Positions 33,001 through 41,146 of a DNA stretch of 43,138 bases are shown one piece after another. Under the pieces are notes generated by a model. That model searched no databases, was not told where the DNA came from, and saw only the letters and a program-made list of their open reading frames with translations. Made by a program: the position numbers and the translations under genes. The DNA is from an uncultured Lachnospiraceae bacterium. Its GTDB lineage: Bacteria > Bacillota > Clostridia > Lachnospirales > Lachnospiraceae. The DNA lies in contig CADCDW010000026.1 in assembly GCA_902800325.1 (NCBI GenBank), forward strand, positions 1 through 43,138. The letters are read 5' to 3'. Each line of letters begins with the position of its first letter. Position 1 is the first letter of the stretch.

Positions 33001-35402
33001 ATGAAGGCGGCTGGTTTGCGGACTCTGAAGAAAAGACTTTTACCTATCGAATGGGAAGCCTTGCAGGTGCAGAGTTTGAGGTAAGGGCTGCCGAGGATAT
33101 CTATACGCCTGATTATCAGTTGGATAAGGACGGAAACCGGATCAAGATATATGCCAAAGGCGACTTAGTTACTAAGCTGACTACAGACGATACAGGAAAA
33201 GCTAAAGTCGGAGATTTACCACTTGGAGCTTATAATGTTAAAGAGACAAAAGCACCATACGGATATTTACTTTCTCCACAGGAGCAGACAGTCGTTTTTG
33301 GTTATGTTGATGAGGATACACCGGTTGTTTATGAAAGTCGTGTTTTTAGTGATGAGAGAGAGAAAGTAGAGATTCAGGTAGAAAAAAGAGATGCAGAGGA
33401 TGATAGGGCGATAGAGGGAGCTGTGTTTGGACTTTATGCAGCGGAAGATATAAAGAATATAGATGGAACAACCATTGTAGATAAGGGAGATCTTATTGAG
33501 CAGGCTACTTCTGATAAAGACGGAGTGCTTATCTTCTTAAAGGATTTGCCATTTGCAAAATATGAGGTTAAGGAGCTTACTGCACCAGACGGATATGTAT
33601 CCAGTGACGAAGTTCTATCCTATGACACCAAATATGTAGCACAGGATGTTCCGGTTGCAAGGTATAGCAGTATATTCCTCAATACGCCTACGACATTTGA
33701 GTTTAGCAAGGAGGATATTACGAGTGGAGCTGAGCTTGATGGTGCAACACTTTCAGTTCTTAATGAAGATGGAGAAGTAGTTGAGACATGGACATCAAAG
33801 GCGGCTGAGAAGCATGTGATTAAAAGGCTTGTAGTTGGTAAGACATACACGCTTAGAGAGGAGTTTGCTCCATATGGATATCTTAGGGCTACAGATGTTA
33901 CATTTACTGTCCTTGATGAAAAAACTGTTCAATCAGTAGTCATGCAGGATGAAGTTCCTAAAGGTGCTATTGTGATCAATAAAGACGGAGAATTTCTGAC
34001 GGATGTTACTCTGGTTAAGGGAAAATGGTATGATGCTATATTTAACTATTTCAGAGATCCGGTCGAGGGTGCCACATTTGAACTCTATGCGGCGGAAGAT
34101 ATTGTAAGCTATGATGGGCTTGAAACTGTATATTTCCAAAAGGACGAGTTGGTTGATACTCTTGTTACCAACGAGAAAGGTGTTGCGGTAAAGGGGGATC
34201 TGCCGATAGGAAAGTATTATCTGATAGAGACTAAAACGAAAGAGGGATTTGTCAGAGACACAGAGAGAAAAGATGCGGATTTAAGCTATATTGATCAGGA
34301 AACTAAGGTCATATATGCCGGTATGCAGGTCACAAATGAGCGACAGAAGGTTAGGATATCAATCCTTAAAACTGATGCTGAGGACGGTAAGAAACTGGAG
34401 GGTGCAATCTTCGGTATTTTTACGAAAGAGAATATCATCGGAAAAGATGAAAAGGTAGTCTTTGAAAAGGACTATGAGATAGAAAGAGCTGTTACGGATT
34501 CAGAGGGATGCGTAACATTTACAGCAGATCTTCCTCTTGGCGAGTATTATGTCAAGGAATTACAGGCTCCTAAAGGGTATGCGTCAACAGATGTTATCTA
34601 TGATGTAGATGCTACTTATCAAGGGGACGATATTGATGTTATTGAATTTTCTTACGAGTTCAAAAACAGTCCTATAACTGTTGAATTTAGCAAAACGGAT
34701 GTTACCGGAGATATCGAGCTTGAGGGTGCAAAACTTACAATCATTGATGCAGATGGAAAGACTATTGAAAGTTGGACTTCTACAAAGGAAGTTCATACGG
34801 TTAAAAGGCTTTCGGTTGGCAAGTATATACTTCGGGAGGAAACCTCTCCGTATGGTTATAAAATAGCAAATGATATTGAGTTTGAGATCTTAGACACCGG
34901 AGATATTCAGAAAGTAGAAATGCGTGATGAATATGTATTCGGCAAAATTAAGATTAAAAAGCGAGATGCAGAGCTCAGTCAGATACTTCTTGATGGAGTT
35001 ACTTTTGAGATAAGAGATACAGAGGGAAATGTCCTTGATACCGTAACAACGGATCAGATAGGCGAGGCATCATCAAAAGAACTGCCGATATGTACCTATA
35101 TTGACGGAGTTTATGATAAGGATATCGTATATACGGTTGTAGAGGTAAAGACTAAAGAGGGATATATTCTTGACAGTACACCACATGAGGTTGTCTTGAA
35201 ATATTCAGATATAGCACCGGATATCGTAGAATATACATTGGAACTTAGCAACAGATCGGAAGTGCCGAAAGTGCCCAAAACAGGCGATGATTTCAATCCG
35301 GGTATCTGGATACTGATTGGAGCTACTGCATTACTCTTTGCAATAATGGCATTTATATTCCATATAAAAAGTAAAGAGGATGAGGAGCAGCTACCAGACT
35401 AA
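30006..35402 (+). CDS. Giant sortase-anchored adhesin: thioester domain plus 13 Cna-B repeats
   Basis: 1798 residues from ATG 30006 (GGGAGG upstream). Signal peptide to about residue 32 (VYA-ASE). An N-terminal thioester (TQXA-type) domain follows, with Cys75 in GYCMNFG and Gln136 in ATQAIVW, which should form a reactive Cys-Gln bond for covalent attachment to host or partner-cell surfaces. About 13 Cna-B/SpaA-like beta domains then form a stalk; each ends with a version of YYVKE-x-x-APxGY, whose Glu is the isopeptide-bond catalyst. The C-terminus has VPKTGDD, a 20-residue membrane helix and KSKEDEE, a sortase signal with Val for Leu. No sortase gene is in view. Likely promotes cell contact during conjugation or host adhesion. 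Confidence 0.93.
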   Translation: MKIKHRFKRYLAGLLAIVIVVTSMVGYAPVYAASETSTIGLWYASARPHAAVSEFNSSHSGHIFYTKVDNQVGYCMNFGLEAHSGRLYNSSDQTMLTTLSDKQDKLLAYCLYYGHSKDNITAGPSNAESNEYIATQAIVWIIMYDIFGTAGADNAAYTLCQSAPDPSASYEYYKSLRDKISTAYNQTIPSFASKRKSSAETYELKWNEANQRFEITLNDQNGILSEFDFAISGYNVEKDGNNLTISKETVDTTVTEGSFTSNNGKVEATSSVVFWVCGDASQQEFASDRPQVDPLYAYIKVKTEEIGYGYLIKVDSETGSKLPNATYGIYSDSGCSKLVDTLVTGTDGTAKSKELVAGTYYVKEIRAPQGYVLSPDVHTVVVKAGQTTEFTEKDTEQRGAITIYKEGEVLTGWNGTNFVYELKRLPGATFKVTAGADIIRSDGTKVYNRGDIVREGLVSGSDGSVVLNNLYLGTYVVTETKSIDGYTINNTPMTVTITYKDSTATVQYESTTIKNNRQKAEVNVIKTDGTTSNPLKGGEYTLYAGNDIKNYAGTTIMSKGTKIQTVTTGNDGNARYTVDIPVGNSYYINETKAPYGYVRNSSDTFNFSFTPLSQSEAKAYFKHTFKNDRVTARIHLYKIDKETGKAVPQGDARLEGAKYGLYAREDIVHPDGTTGVIYKKDSLIAELTTDKNAEAEIKGLYLGKYYIKEIEPPVGYNLDTEEHDVECSYEGDKVTEVSRTTTSKETVIKQPFQLIKVSEDGNETEAEVLKGAGFTAYLKSSLTKDSEGHYNFTEGIPVVIGENGATTIYTDEKGYAKTIPIPYGTYIVLESVTPHNMDTIKPFEVVISKNSPNEPQVWRIFLDREFSAKLRIVKKDAETGKTILLPDTEFQIYNKDTGKYVEIITTYPSKIVHKTFVTDEDGDLILPETLPIGNYRIEELHAPDGYIRNSNFVDVTIDSDTFHEVDPDTFEAIITVDYRNESAKGELTVEKKGEVLDDYEGGWFADSEEKTFTYRMGSLAGAEFEVRAAEDIYTPDYQLDKDGNRIKIYAKGDLVTKLTTDDTGKAKVGDLPLGAYNVKETKAPYGYLLSPQEQTVVFGYVDEDTPVVYESRVFSDEREKVEIQVEKRDAEDDRAIEGAVFGLYAAEDIKNIDGTTIVDKGDLIEQATSDKDGVLIFLKDLPFAKYEVKELTAPDGYVSSDEVLSYDTKYVAQDVPVARYSSIFLNTPTTFEFSKEDITSGAELDGATLSVLNEDGEVVETWTSKAAEKHVIKRLVVGKTYTLREEFAPYGYLRATDVTFTVLDEKTVQSVVMQDEVPKGAIVINKDGEFLTDVTLVKGKWYDAIFNYFRDPVEGATFELYAAEDIVSYDGLETVYFQKDELVDTLVTNEKGVAVKGDLPIGKYYLIETKTKEGFVRDTERKDADLSYIDQETKVIYAGMQVTNERQKVRISILKTDAEDGKKLEGAIFGIFTKENIIGKDEKVVFEKDYEIERAVTDSEGCVTFTADLPLGEYYVKELQAPKGYASTDVIYDVDATYQGDDIDVIEFSYEFKNSPITVEFSKTDVTGDIELEGAKLTIIDADGKTIESWTSTKEVHTVKRLSVGKYILREETSPYGYKIANDIEFEILDTGDIQKVEMRDEYVFGKIKIKKRDAELSQILLDGVTFEIRDTEGNVLDTVTTDQIGEASSKELPICTYIDGVYDKDIVYTVVEVKTKEGYILDSTPHEVVLKYSDIAPDIVEYTLELSNRSEVPKVPKTGDDFNPGIWILIGATALLFAIMAFIFHIKSKEDEEQLPD

Positions 35403-35421
35403 GAAAATAAATATGTGAATG

Positions 35422-35461
35422 AAAGAGGATGTAAGCCATAAACTTATGTCCTCTTTTTTTT
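35422..35461 (+). terminator. Terminator/attenuator after the adhesin gene
   Basis: AAAGAGGAT plus GTAAG (35422-35435) pairs with CTTAT plus GTCCTCTTT (35443-35456), loop CCATAAA, then a run of eight T. The same CCATAA loop is found in the hairpin before the adhesin gene. Confidence 0.88.
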
Positions 35462-35499
35462 GAAAAATGAGGCTGATAAGCTCTCGGAAAGGAGTAAAT

Positions 35500-36441
35500 A
35501 TGGATGTGCATGGTTTAGTTATGGTTATTGAAAATAGCAGAGGCTATGAATATAACTATCTGCTTGATGAAAAAACAGCCATAAAGAAGATCATAGAATT
35601 TGCAGCTACTATGGATGATGAAGTGTGTGAGTTTTTGATGGAGCTTCAGAGTCCCAGTACGATTGCAGATATTCAAGGAAATAATAATGCTATTCACTGG
35701 TCTACATTATATTTCAAGCCAAATGAGACCATATCTTTTGCTGAAGCACATACGCAGGGAGATCTTATAGGATTCTTAAAGGGAGAATGCAACGACAAGG
35801 AGGATATGTGGGAGTTTTGTAAAGACCTCTGTAGCATATGGGCACTTGATATGTTGGATGTGCTTAAAATGACAACTGCCGGAGATGTCTTAGGATATCC
35901 GGAATGCTCATATAAGCCTGTGAATTTTCAATTTAAGCAGGGGCAGGAGCTTATGAATCTGAATGGAAGTTACTATAAAGTCTTGCAGGTGTTATCGCCA
36001 AACAACTTATTATTGGTTGATAAGATTAGTGGACAGTTTGTTGTAGGACTTGGTACGAGCTTGTTTGAGAGAAGATTTAAGCAGATGCCGGATGCTCTTC
36101 CTGTCTTTGGCATTGAGTGGGAAAGAGGAGTATATCTTGGCAATACGCCATCGTATATAGATTTTTCTCTTATCAAGATGGAGTATGGAACTTATTCAGA
36201 GCCGGAAACACTTACGGAGTATCGTAAAAAGGTTAGTGAGGATTTCTTAGCTCTCCAAAAGATTGTTATGAATCCAGTCTATCCGGATGAAGTGCAGGAA
36301 GCTGCAAAAGAGTCAATGTATCAGCATTATATGACTGGACAGATAGAAGCATTCTATAAGAATCTTGATGCCGGTAAATACGATGAAGGATTCTTTCAGG
36401 AAAAAGAAGAAGTAATTGAAGAAAAGGATATTAGGAGGTAA
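35500..36441 (+). CDS. Hypothetical protein of the element
   Basis: 313 residues from ATG 35500 with GGAAAGGAG upstream. Soluble, with no signal or membrane helix. The N-terminal half begins MDVHGLVMVIENSRGYEYNYLLDEKTA; the central part (FKQGQELMNLNGSYYKVLQVLSPNNLLLVDKISGQFVVG, about 150-190) looks like a small beta-barrel; the end is acidic. I do not recognise the family. It is followed after 7 bases by the DUF5688-like gene, with the ribosome site AGGAGG overlapping its stop, so they are an operon. Confidence 0.75.
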   Translation: MDVHGLVMVIENSRGYEYNYLLDEKTAIKKIIEFAATMDDEVCEFLMELQSPSTIADIQGNNNAIHWSTLYFKPNETISFAEAHTQGDLIGFLKGECNDKEDMWEFCKDLCSIWALDMLDVLKMTTAGDVLGYPECSYKPVNFQFKQGQELMNLNGSYYKVLQVLSPNNLLLVDKISGQFVVGLGTSLFERRFKQMPDALPVFGIEWERGVYLGNTPSYIDFSLIKMEYGTYSEPETLTEYRKKVSEDFLALQKIVMNPVYPDEVQEAAKESMYQHYMTGQIEAFYKNLDAGKYDEGFFQEKEEVIEEKDIRR

Positions 36442-36448
36442 ATGCATT

Positions 36449-37459
36449 ATGATGAATTATGAGACTTTTAAGGGGATTGTTGAAAACGAGTTTTTAGGAT
36501 CGATGGGACCTGAGTTTGAGGGTATGAAGCTGGAGGTGATTCCGGTCAAGAAAGTGAATGTGACATTAGACGGAATGTGTGTGAGAGATCCGTCTAAACC
36601 GGATCAGGTTGCACCGACCATCTATATCAATGATATGTATGAGCATTACAAGCAGACGGGAGATCTTATGCGTATAATTAGTGAGACCGCTGAGACTGTC
36701 AAGAACTGCGGAGAGCGAGCCGAGGAGCTTAGAGAGATTGTAATGAGCGATAGCATGAAAGAAAATGTCAAGGATAAGATTTTTTTTCAGTTAATCAATA
36801 AGGATCAGAATAAGGACCTGCTTAGCGACTGTCCGTATAGAACATTTGAGGATCTGGCGATTATCTATCGGATTTTAATCTCAAAGGATAAGGATGGTAT
36901 AGCCAGTAGTGTAATTCATAATAATCTGGCTGAGAAATATGGTATGAGCGAGGCTGATTTGTTTGAAGCAGCAGTTATAAATACGAAGCAGCTTCTGCCT
37001 ACGGTTGTTCGACCTATGGAGGATGTTATGAGAGATATATTCGCTTCCGACGGAATGCCGGAGGATATGATTGACCTGATGCTGCCGGATGTTCCGAGTG
37101 ATATGCAGTTATATGTAATCTCTAACAGTCAGGGTGTAGACGGTGCAGTAAATATGTTATATGAAGAGGAATTATATAAGCTCTCTCAGGAAGTGCATGA
37201 TAATCTGGTTATTCTGCCGAGCAGTATTCATGAGGTGCTCGCATTACCGATTGGAGATAACAATGTGGAAGAGCTTGCAGATCTGGTTAAGGATGTCAAT
37301 ATGAGCATGGTACCGGTTAATGAGAGACTGTCCAATCAGGTATACATGTATGATTGTCAAAAGAGAACATTAAAGCAGGTTACGGATACGCCGAACAAGA
37401 ACCTTGTGAATGAGGTTGCAGAGCAGAATCTTATCTATAATCTGAAGCAGTCAAGATAG
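36449..37459 (+). CDS. DUF5688-family protein
   Basis: 336 residues. The N-terminus MNYETFKGIVENEF...VIPVKKVNVTLDGMCVRDP...VAPTIYINDMYEHYKQTGDL matches the DUF5688 proteins common in Lachnospiraceae conjugative elements; function unknown. The centre (FFQLINKDQNKDLLSDCPYRTFEDLAIIYRI) and the C-terminal part (LYVISNSQGVDGAVNMLYEEEL...) are the usual conserved parts. ATG 36449 and 36452 are both possible; AGGAGG is 10 bases upstream of the first. No secretion signal. Probably an accessory gene of the element. Confidence 0.8.
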   Translation: MMNYETFKGIVENEFLGSMGPEFEGMKLEVIPVKKVNVTLDGMCVRDPSKPDQVAPTIYINDMYEHYKQTGDLMRIISETAETVKNCGERAEELREIVMSDSMKENVKDKIFFQLINKDQNKDLLSDCPYRTFEDLAIIYRILISKDKDGIASSVIHNNLAEKYGMSEADLFEAAVINTKQLLPTVVRPMEDVMRDIFASDGMPEDMIDLMLPDVPSDMQLYVISNSQGVDGAVNMLYEEELYKLSQEVHDNLVILPSSIHEVLALPIGDNNVEELADLVKDVNMSMVPVNERLSNQVYMYDCQKRTLKQVTDTPNKNLVNEVAEQNLIYNLKQSR

Positions 37460-37472
37460 GAGTGAAGGTGTT

Positions 37473-37604
37473 ATGGAGAGACCGGAATTAACGAAAGAGG
37501 ATCTTGTTCTTATGGTAAACAGTGCCGAGAATGAGTTCCTTATTTTTATTCCTTTAAGTAAGGAGGGATACGATGGCAGCAAAGAAGAATCCATTCAAAC
37601 TTGA
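37473..37604 (+). CDS. Small protein, 43 residues, overlapping radC
   Basis: ATG 37473 with AGGAG 10 bases upstream encodes MERPELTKEDLVLMVNSAEN and onward, ending EESIQT. It overlaps the radC start by 32 bases in another frame, and radC's own site AAGGAGG lies inside it. Acidic N-terminal helix. Tight packing in the operon supports it. Confidence 0.5.
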   Translation: MERPELTKEDLVLMVNSAENEFLIFIPLSKEGYDGSKEESIQT

Positions 37605-38121
37605 AAAGGTATCGATCCGAATGGTAAAGGATGCCCCGATTATGTCGGGGTATCCGATACACTCGCCGGAGGATGCAGTAAAGATAGTTGGCAACCTGAT
37701 ATGTGATATGGATAGAGAAGTCGTATGCGTTATCAATCTTAAAACAGATGGTACGCCAATCAACTGTACTATCGCAAGTATAGGTGCTATTGATCAGGCA
37801 ATCACAAGTCCGAGGGAGATTATGAAAACAAGTATTCTGTCCAATGCGGCCAATATGATGCTTGTGCATAATCATCCGTCCGGCAGTCTTTCGCCGTCAA
37901 AATTTGACACAATGCTGACTGACAGAATGGTACAGGTATGTGATTTGATTGGGATTCCGCTTTTAGACCATATTATTATCGGAGCAGATAATGAGAAGTA
38001 TTTCAGTTTCCGAGAAAAGGGTGTTTTGCCTTATGCAAATATACATCTGGAAAATGATTATAATGCTATTGAATTATCTGCTCCTATGGTTGCGGAACAG
38101 CAAAAGAAAGAAGTGAGATAA
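37573..38121 (+). CDS. radC: RadC/JAB-domain protein
   Basis: 182 residues. The metalloprotease-like JAMM motif is complete: H99-N-H101-P-S-G...S109-x2-D112 in MMLVHNHPSGSLSPSKFD, preceded by VVCVINLKTDGTPINCTIASIGAIDQ. It is a short form lacking the helix-hairpin-helix of chromosomal RadC, the type found on plasmids and ICEs. The true function is unsettled; a DNA-repair role claimed historically was not upheld. Start ATG 37573 after AAGGAGGGATACG. Confidence 0.92.
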   Translation: MAAKKNPFKLEKVSIRMVKDAPIMSGYPIHSPEDAVKIVGNLICDMDREVVCVINLKTDGTPINCTIASIGAIDQAITSPREIMKTSILSNAANMMLVHNHPSGSLSPSKFDTMLTDRMVQVCDLIGIPLLDHIIIGADNEKYFSFREKGVLPYANIHLENDYNAIELSAPMVAEQQKKEVR

Positions 38122-38123
38122 TC

Positions 38124-39095
38124 ATGGATGGAAGATTTACAAGTGAAGAGCTTGCTATCGCAAAGTCAACCGATCTTGTGGAAGTAGCATCAAGACTTGG
38201 CTATACGCCACAGAGGATAGGAAAATATTATACCCTGAAAGAGATGGATTCCATACGCATCTATAACAGGAGTCATTGGTATAGATGGTCTGGTAAAAAT
38301 GTGAATGGTCATAGCGGCGGATCACAGATTGATTTCTTGCAGGAGTTCGCAGATATGGATGTGAAGGAAGCTGTATTTTGGCTGCTTGATTTATGTGGAT
38401 ATAAGAGGTCAGAAGATATAAAGCCGGTGTTGAAACATCAAGTAAGCTCTGTGACTGCTCCGAGAAAGGAATTTGTATTGCCAAAAGCGAACATAGATAA
38501 CAATCGTATTTATCAGTACCTGTGTAATGACAGAGGACTTAGTAAGGATATTGTTGATTATTTCGTAAAGCAAGGTCTGATATACGAGAGTGAGAATTAT
38601 CACAATGTTGTATTCAAAGGAAATGATAAAGACGGAGTTACGAGATTTGCAAGCATGAGAGGCATCTATGACAGAAACGGTAAGAAGTTTCGATGTGATG
38701 TAGCAGGGAATGATAAAAGATATGGCTTTAATAACCATTCGGAAGCAAGTGATGAGGTTAATGTATTTGAAGCCTGTATTGATATGATGAGTTACATGGA
38801 CATCTTCGGAGAGACGAATGTTAATTGTGTTGCACTTGGAATGACAGGCGATGCTCCGCTTGAAACATTTTTGAATGAGTATCCGCATATCCGGTTAATT
38901 CGATTTTGTCTTGATGGAGATGAGCCAGGAATGAATGCCATGATGAAATATCATCAGAAATATATTGCTGCAGGATATGAAGTGATCGTCTCGCCACCAC
39001 CGATTGGGTATAAGGATTACAATGATTGGCTGGTTAGTACGAAGGCAAATGTCGGTGCTATGAAAAAGTCATATGAATTTAAGAAACATCTATGA
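38124..39095 (+). CDS. DUF3991 and Toprim domain protein
   Basis: 323 residues, starting 2 bases after radC. The N-terminal zinc-finger-like/DUF3991 part reads LVEVASRLGYTPQRIGKYYTLKEMDSIRIYNRSHWYRWSG...GGSQIDFLQEF, and the C-terminal Toprim_2 part has VNVFEACIDMMSYM (catalytic Glu) and RLIRFCLDGDEPGMNAMMKY (Asp-x-Asp). It resembles a primase-like domain that accompanies relaxases in many Firmicutes elements and may prime the transferred strand. The last 12 codons (MKKSYEFKKHL and stop) are encoded by the first two copies of the repeat array downstream. Confidence 0.9.
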   Translation: MDGRFTSEELAIAKSTDLVEVASRLGYTPQRIGKYYTLKEMDSIRIYNRSHWYRWSGKNVNGHSGGSQIDFLQEFADMDVKEAVFWLLDLCGYKRSEDIKPVLKHQVSSVTAPRKEFVLPKANIDNNRIYQYLCNDRGLSKDIVDYFVKQGLIYESENYHNVVFKGNDKDGVTRFASMRGIYDRNGKKFRCDVAGNDKRYGFNNHSEASDEVNVFEACIDMMSYMDIFGETNVNCVALGMTGDAPLETFLNEYPHIRLIRFCLDGDEPGMNAMMKYHQKYIAAGYEVIVSPPPIGYKDYNDWLVSTKANVGAMKKSYEFKKHL

Positions 39096-39255
39096 AAAAG
39101 TCATATGAATTTGAAAAAGTCATATGAAAAAGTCATAGCACCATTTTTGTTGTCGATAAGGTGATAAAAAAAGTCATATGAAAAAGTCATATAACTTTGA
39201 GGCCATCATATGAAAAAGTCATATGTTTTTGGAAAAGTCATATGAAAAAGTCATA
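39062..39255. repeat. Nine-copy GAAAAAGTCATA repeat array upstream of oriT
   Basis: (G)AAAA(A)GTCATA occurs at 39062, 39094, 39113, 39126, 39168, 39180, 39212, 39232 and 39244, mostly as pairs joined by CATATG. The first copies lie in the 3' end of the Toprim gene. Irregular spacing of 10-45 bases. Probably iterons bound by a replication or transfer protein. Confidence 0.85.
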
Positions 39256-39289
39256 GCATTGATATTGTAAGGTAAATATAGACGGGGTT

Positions 39290-39343
39290 TTAGGGGTGTC
39301 CCCTAACAAGAATGCGAAACCTATATAGGTTTTGCGTATCTTG
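39290..39343. other. Candidate oriT
   Basis: Perfect palindrome TTAGGGG-tgt-CCCCTAA (39290-39306) is followed at once by a long imperfect palindrome from CAAGAATGCGAAACC to GGTTTTGCGTATCTTG (39307-39343, centre CTATATAG). This sits 33 bases before mobC and the relaxase gene and just after an iteron array, the usual location of oriT. The nick site cannot be read from sequence alone. Confidence 0.6.
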
Positions 39344-39375
39344 CAGTCCAACAGGGAATTGGAGGTGGTTAATGG

Positions 39376-39705
39376 ATGAGCGAGAAGAAAACTGTTCAAA
39401 AGCTAATTCTGATGACTAAGACTGAGGCACAGGAACTGGAGAAAAAAGCAAAAGAAGCTAATATGTCTGTCGGGGCTTATATAAGACTTAAAGTAAAAGA
39501 AAGACCGAATGACTATCCGGAGATAAGAAAACTTCTGGGAGATACAATCAATGAGATAAATCACATAGGAAATAATATCAACCAGATAACAAAGAACAAC
39601 AATTCCTCGCTCTATCTTCCGGAGGATAAGGAGAGGTTAATTGCTTATATGATGAGGGTGTCGCATCGTATGGATGAGGTGGTGAAGGAGCTTGGCAATA
39701 TGTAA
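39376..39705 (+). CDS. mobC: MobC relaxosome accessory protein
   Basis: 109 residues. N-terminal ribbon-helix-helix region (KLILMTKTEAQELEKKAKEANMSVGAYIRLKVKE) and the MobC-type segment GDTINEINHIGNNINQITKNNN, followed by a helical tail. It binds near oriT and helps the relaxase nick. Ribosome site GGAGGTGG; a nearby ATG at 39373 is out of frame. It overlaps the relaxase gene by 14 bases. Confidence 0.92.
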   Translation: MSEKKTVQKLILMTKTEAQELEKKAKEANMSVGAYIRLKVKERPNDYPEIRKLLGDTINEINHIGNNINQITKNNNSSLYLPEDKERLIAYMMRVSHRMDEVVKELGNM

Positions 39706-41119
39706 GATACTTCATATGAAAGATTGTACGACAGCAGTTCATAGCAGGCATCTGAAAAGAGCCATTGATTATATTAAGAATGGCGAAAAGACGCAGGAAC
39801 AGATAAAGGTAGGTGCGGTCAACTGCAAGCCGGATAATGCGTATGAGCAGATGATCAGCACAAAAAAGCATTTTGATAAGCTGGATGGCAGGCAGGGATA
39901 TCATATCATCATATCCTTTAAGGAGGGAGAGACCGATGCAGACACAGCCTATGAGATAACAGAGCAATTCGTGAATGAATATCTGAAAGATAATTATGAA
40001 ACGGTTTTTGCAGTTCATGATAATACTGATCATATTCATGCGCATATCGTATTTAACAGTATCAGTTTTGTGACAGGTCTTAAATATCATTATAAGAAAA
40101 ACGATTGGGCAAATGAGATACAGCCGATTGTAAATCGAATATGTAGGGAGCATGGACTTTCAACCATAGAGATTGATAAGGATGAGCCACATGACAGATA
40201 CAAGGAATGGAACGAAGTCAGAGACGGTACATTTGTATGGTCGGATATGATAAAAAGAGATCTCGATATTGCAATCGCTGAGGCAGATAGTTATGAGAAC
40301 TTTATAAACATATTACAGGAGAGAGGATATGAGATAAAACAAAATAAATATCTTGCTGTAAAGCCGAGAGGAATGACGAGATTTAGAAGATGTAAGACAT
40401 TAGGCGATGATTATTCTGAGGAGGCAATCAGGGCACGCATACCAAAGGAAAACCTGTCAAACTATAAAGGCGAAACCTTAGAGGAGGCAGAGCGAATCAT
40501 ATATTCCAGAATACCACGAGGGAAGCGTGCCAAGCTAACACCGATACAGAAAAAATACTATGCAAGGTTATACAGACTTGGACTTATCTCAAGGCGACCA
40601 TATAGTAAAGCGTGGATGTATAAAGATGATATTAAGAAAATGCACGCATTACAGAAGCAATATTTGTTTCTTGTGGATCATGATATTGAGAGCCTTGAAC
40701 AGTTAAGAGGAGTCAAGGATAGTATCTCGTCGGAAAGAGATAGTCTGTCGGAAGAGAGAAAGCGATTGAATGCCACAAAGAGAAAGTGCAAGAGCCTGTT
40801 TCAAAAGGTATCTGTCATGGAACGATTATATGCTGCGAAGCAGGCTTATCAAAATGGAGACAAATATTTTGAAGAGGAACACTTAAGATGGGACGAACTT
40901 AGTAAAGAACTTGCTAAGGAGGGCTATTCATATGATGAAGTGCTTCGGTTACGGGAGCATTACGATAGCGAAACTAAGCGTTATCAGGATATTATAAAAG
41001 ATGCATCAAGCAAGGTGCATATTGCGGAGACCATTATCAGAGATCTTGAAGAGGAAGAAATTGGCAGGAAACAGGAAATTGAAGATAAGAAATTAGAGAA
41101 ACAGCCAAAGGTCAGATAG
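39692..41119 (+). CDS. MobA/VirD2-type (MOBP) relaxase
   Basis: 475 residues, start TTG at 39692 inside mobC with GAAGGAG just before it. This gives MAICKILHMKD, the normal relaxase N-terminus, whereas the next ATG would cut it. Motif I has Tyr27 in HLKRAIDYIKNG, the nicking residue; motif III is DHIHAHIVFNS (His114, 116, 118) with an upstream GYHIIISF. It would nick oriT and lead the strand to the coupling protein. The C-terminal 180 residues are coiled coil (KDSISSERDSLSEERKRLN...). No helicase domain. Confidence 0.93.
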   Translation: MAICKILHMKDCTTAVHSRHLKRAIDYIKNGEKTQEQIKVGAVNCKPDNAYEQMISTKKHFDKLDGRQGYHIIISFKEGETDADTAYEITEQFVNEYLKDNYETVFAVHDNTDHIHAHIVFNSISFVTGLKYHYKKNDWANEIQPIVNRICREHGLSTIEIDKDEPHDRYKEWNEVRDGTFVWSDMIKRDLDIAIAEADSYENFINILQERGYEIKQNKYLAVKPRGMTRFRRCKTLGDDYSEEAIRARIPKENLSNYKGETLEEAERIIYSRIPRGKRAKLTPIQKKYYARLYRLGLISRRPYSKAWMYKDDIKKMHALQKQYLFLVDHDIESLEQLRGVKDSISSERDSLSEERKRLNATKRKCKSLFQKVSVMERLYAAKQAYQNGDKYFEEEHLRWDELSKELAKEGYSYDEVLRLREHYDSETKRYQDIIKDASSKVHIAETIIRDLEEEEIGRKQEIEDKKLEKQPKVR

Positions 41120-41146
41120 GCTGTTATTTTTATGGAGGTGACTTAC

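Noticed and set aside
38409-38888. 159-residue minus-strand ORF
   Set aside because: Fully antisense to the DUF3991/Toprim gene, with no ribosome site or domain.
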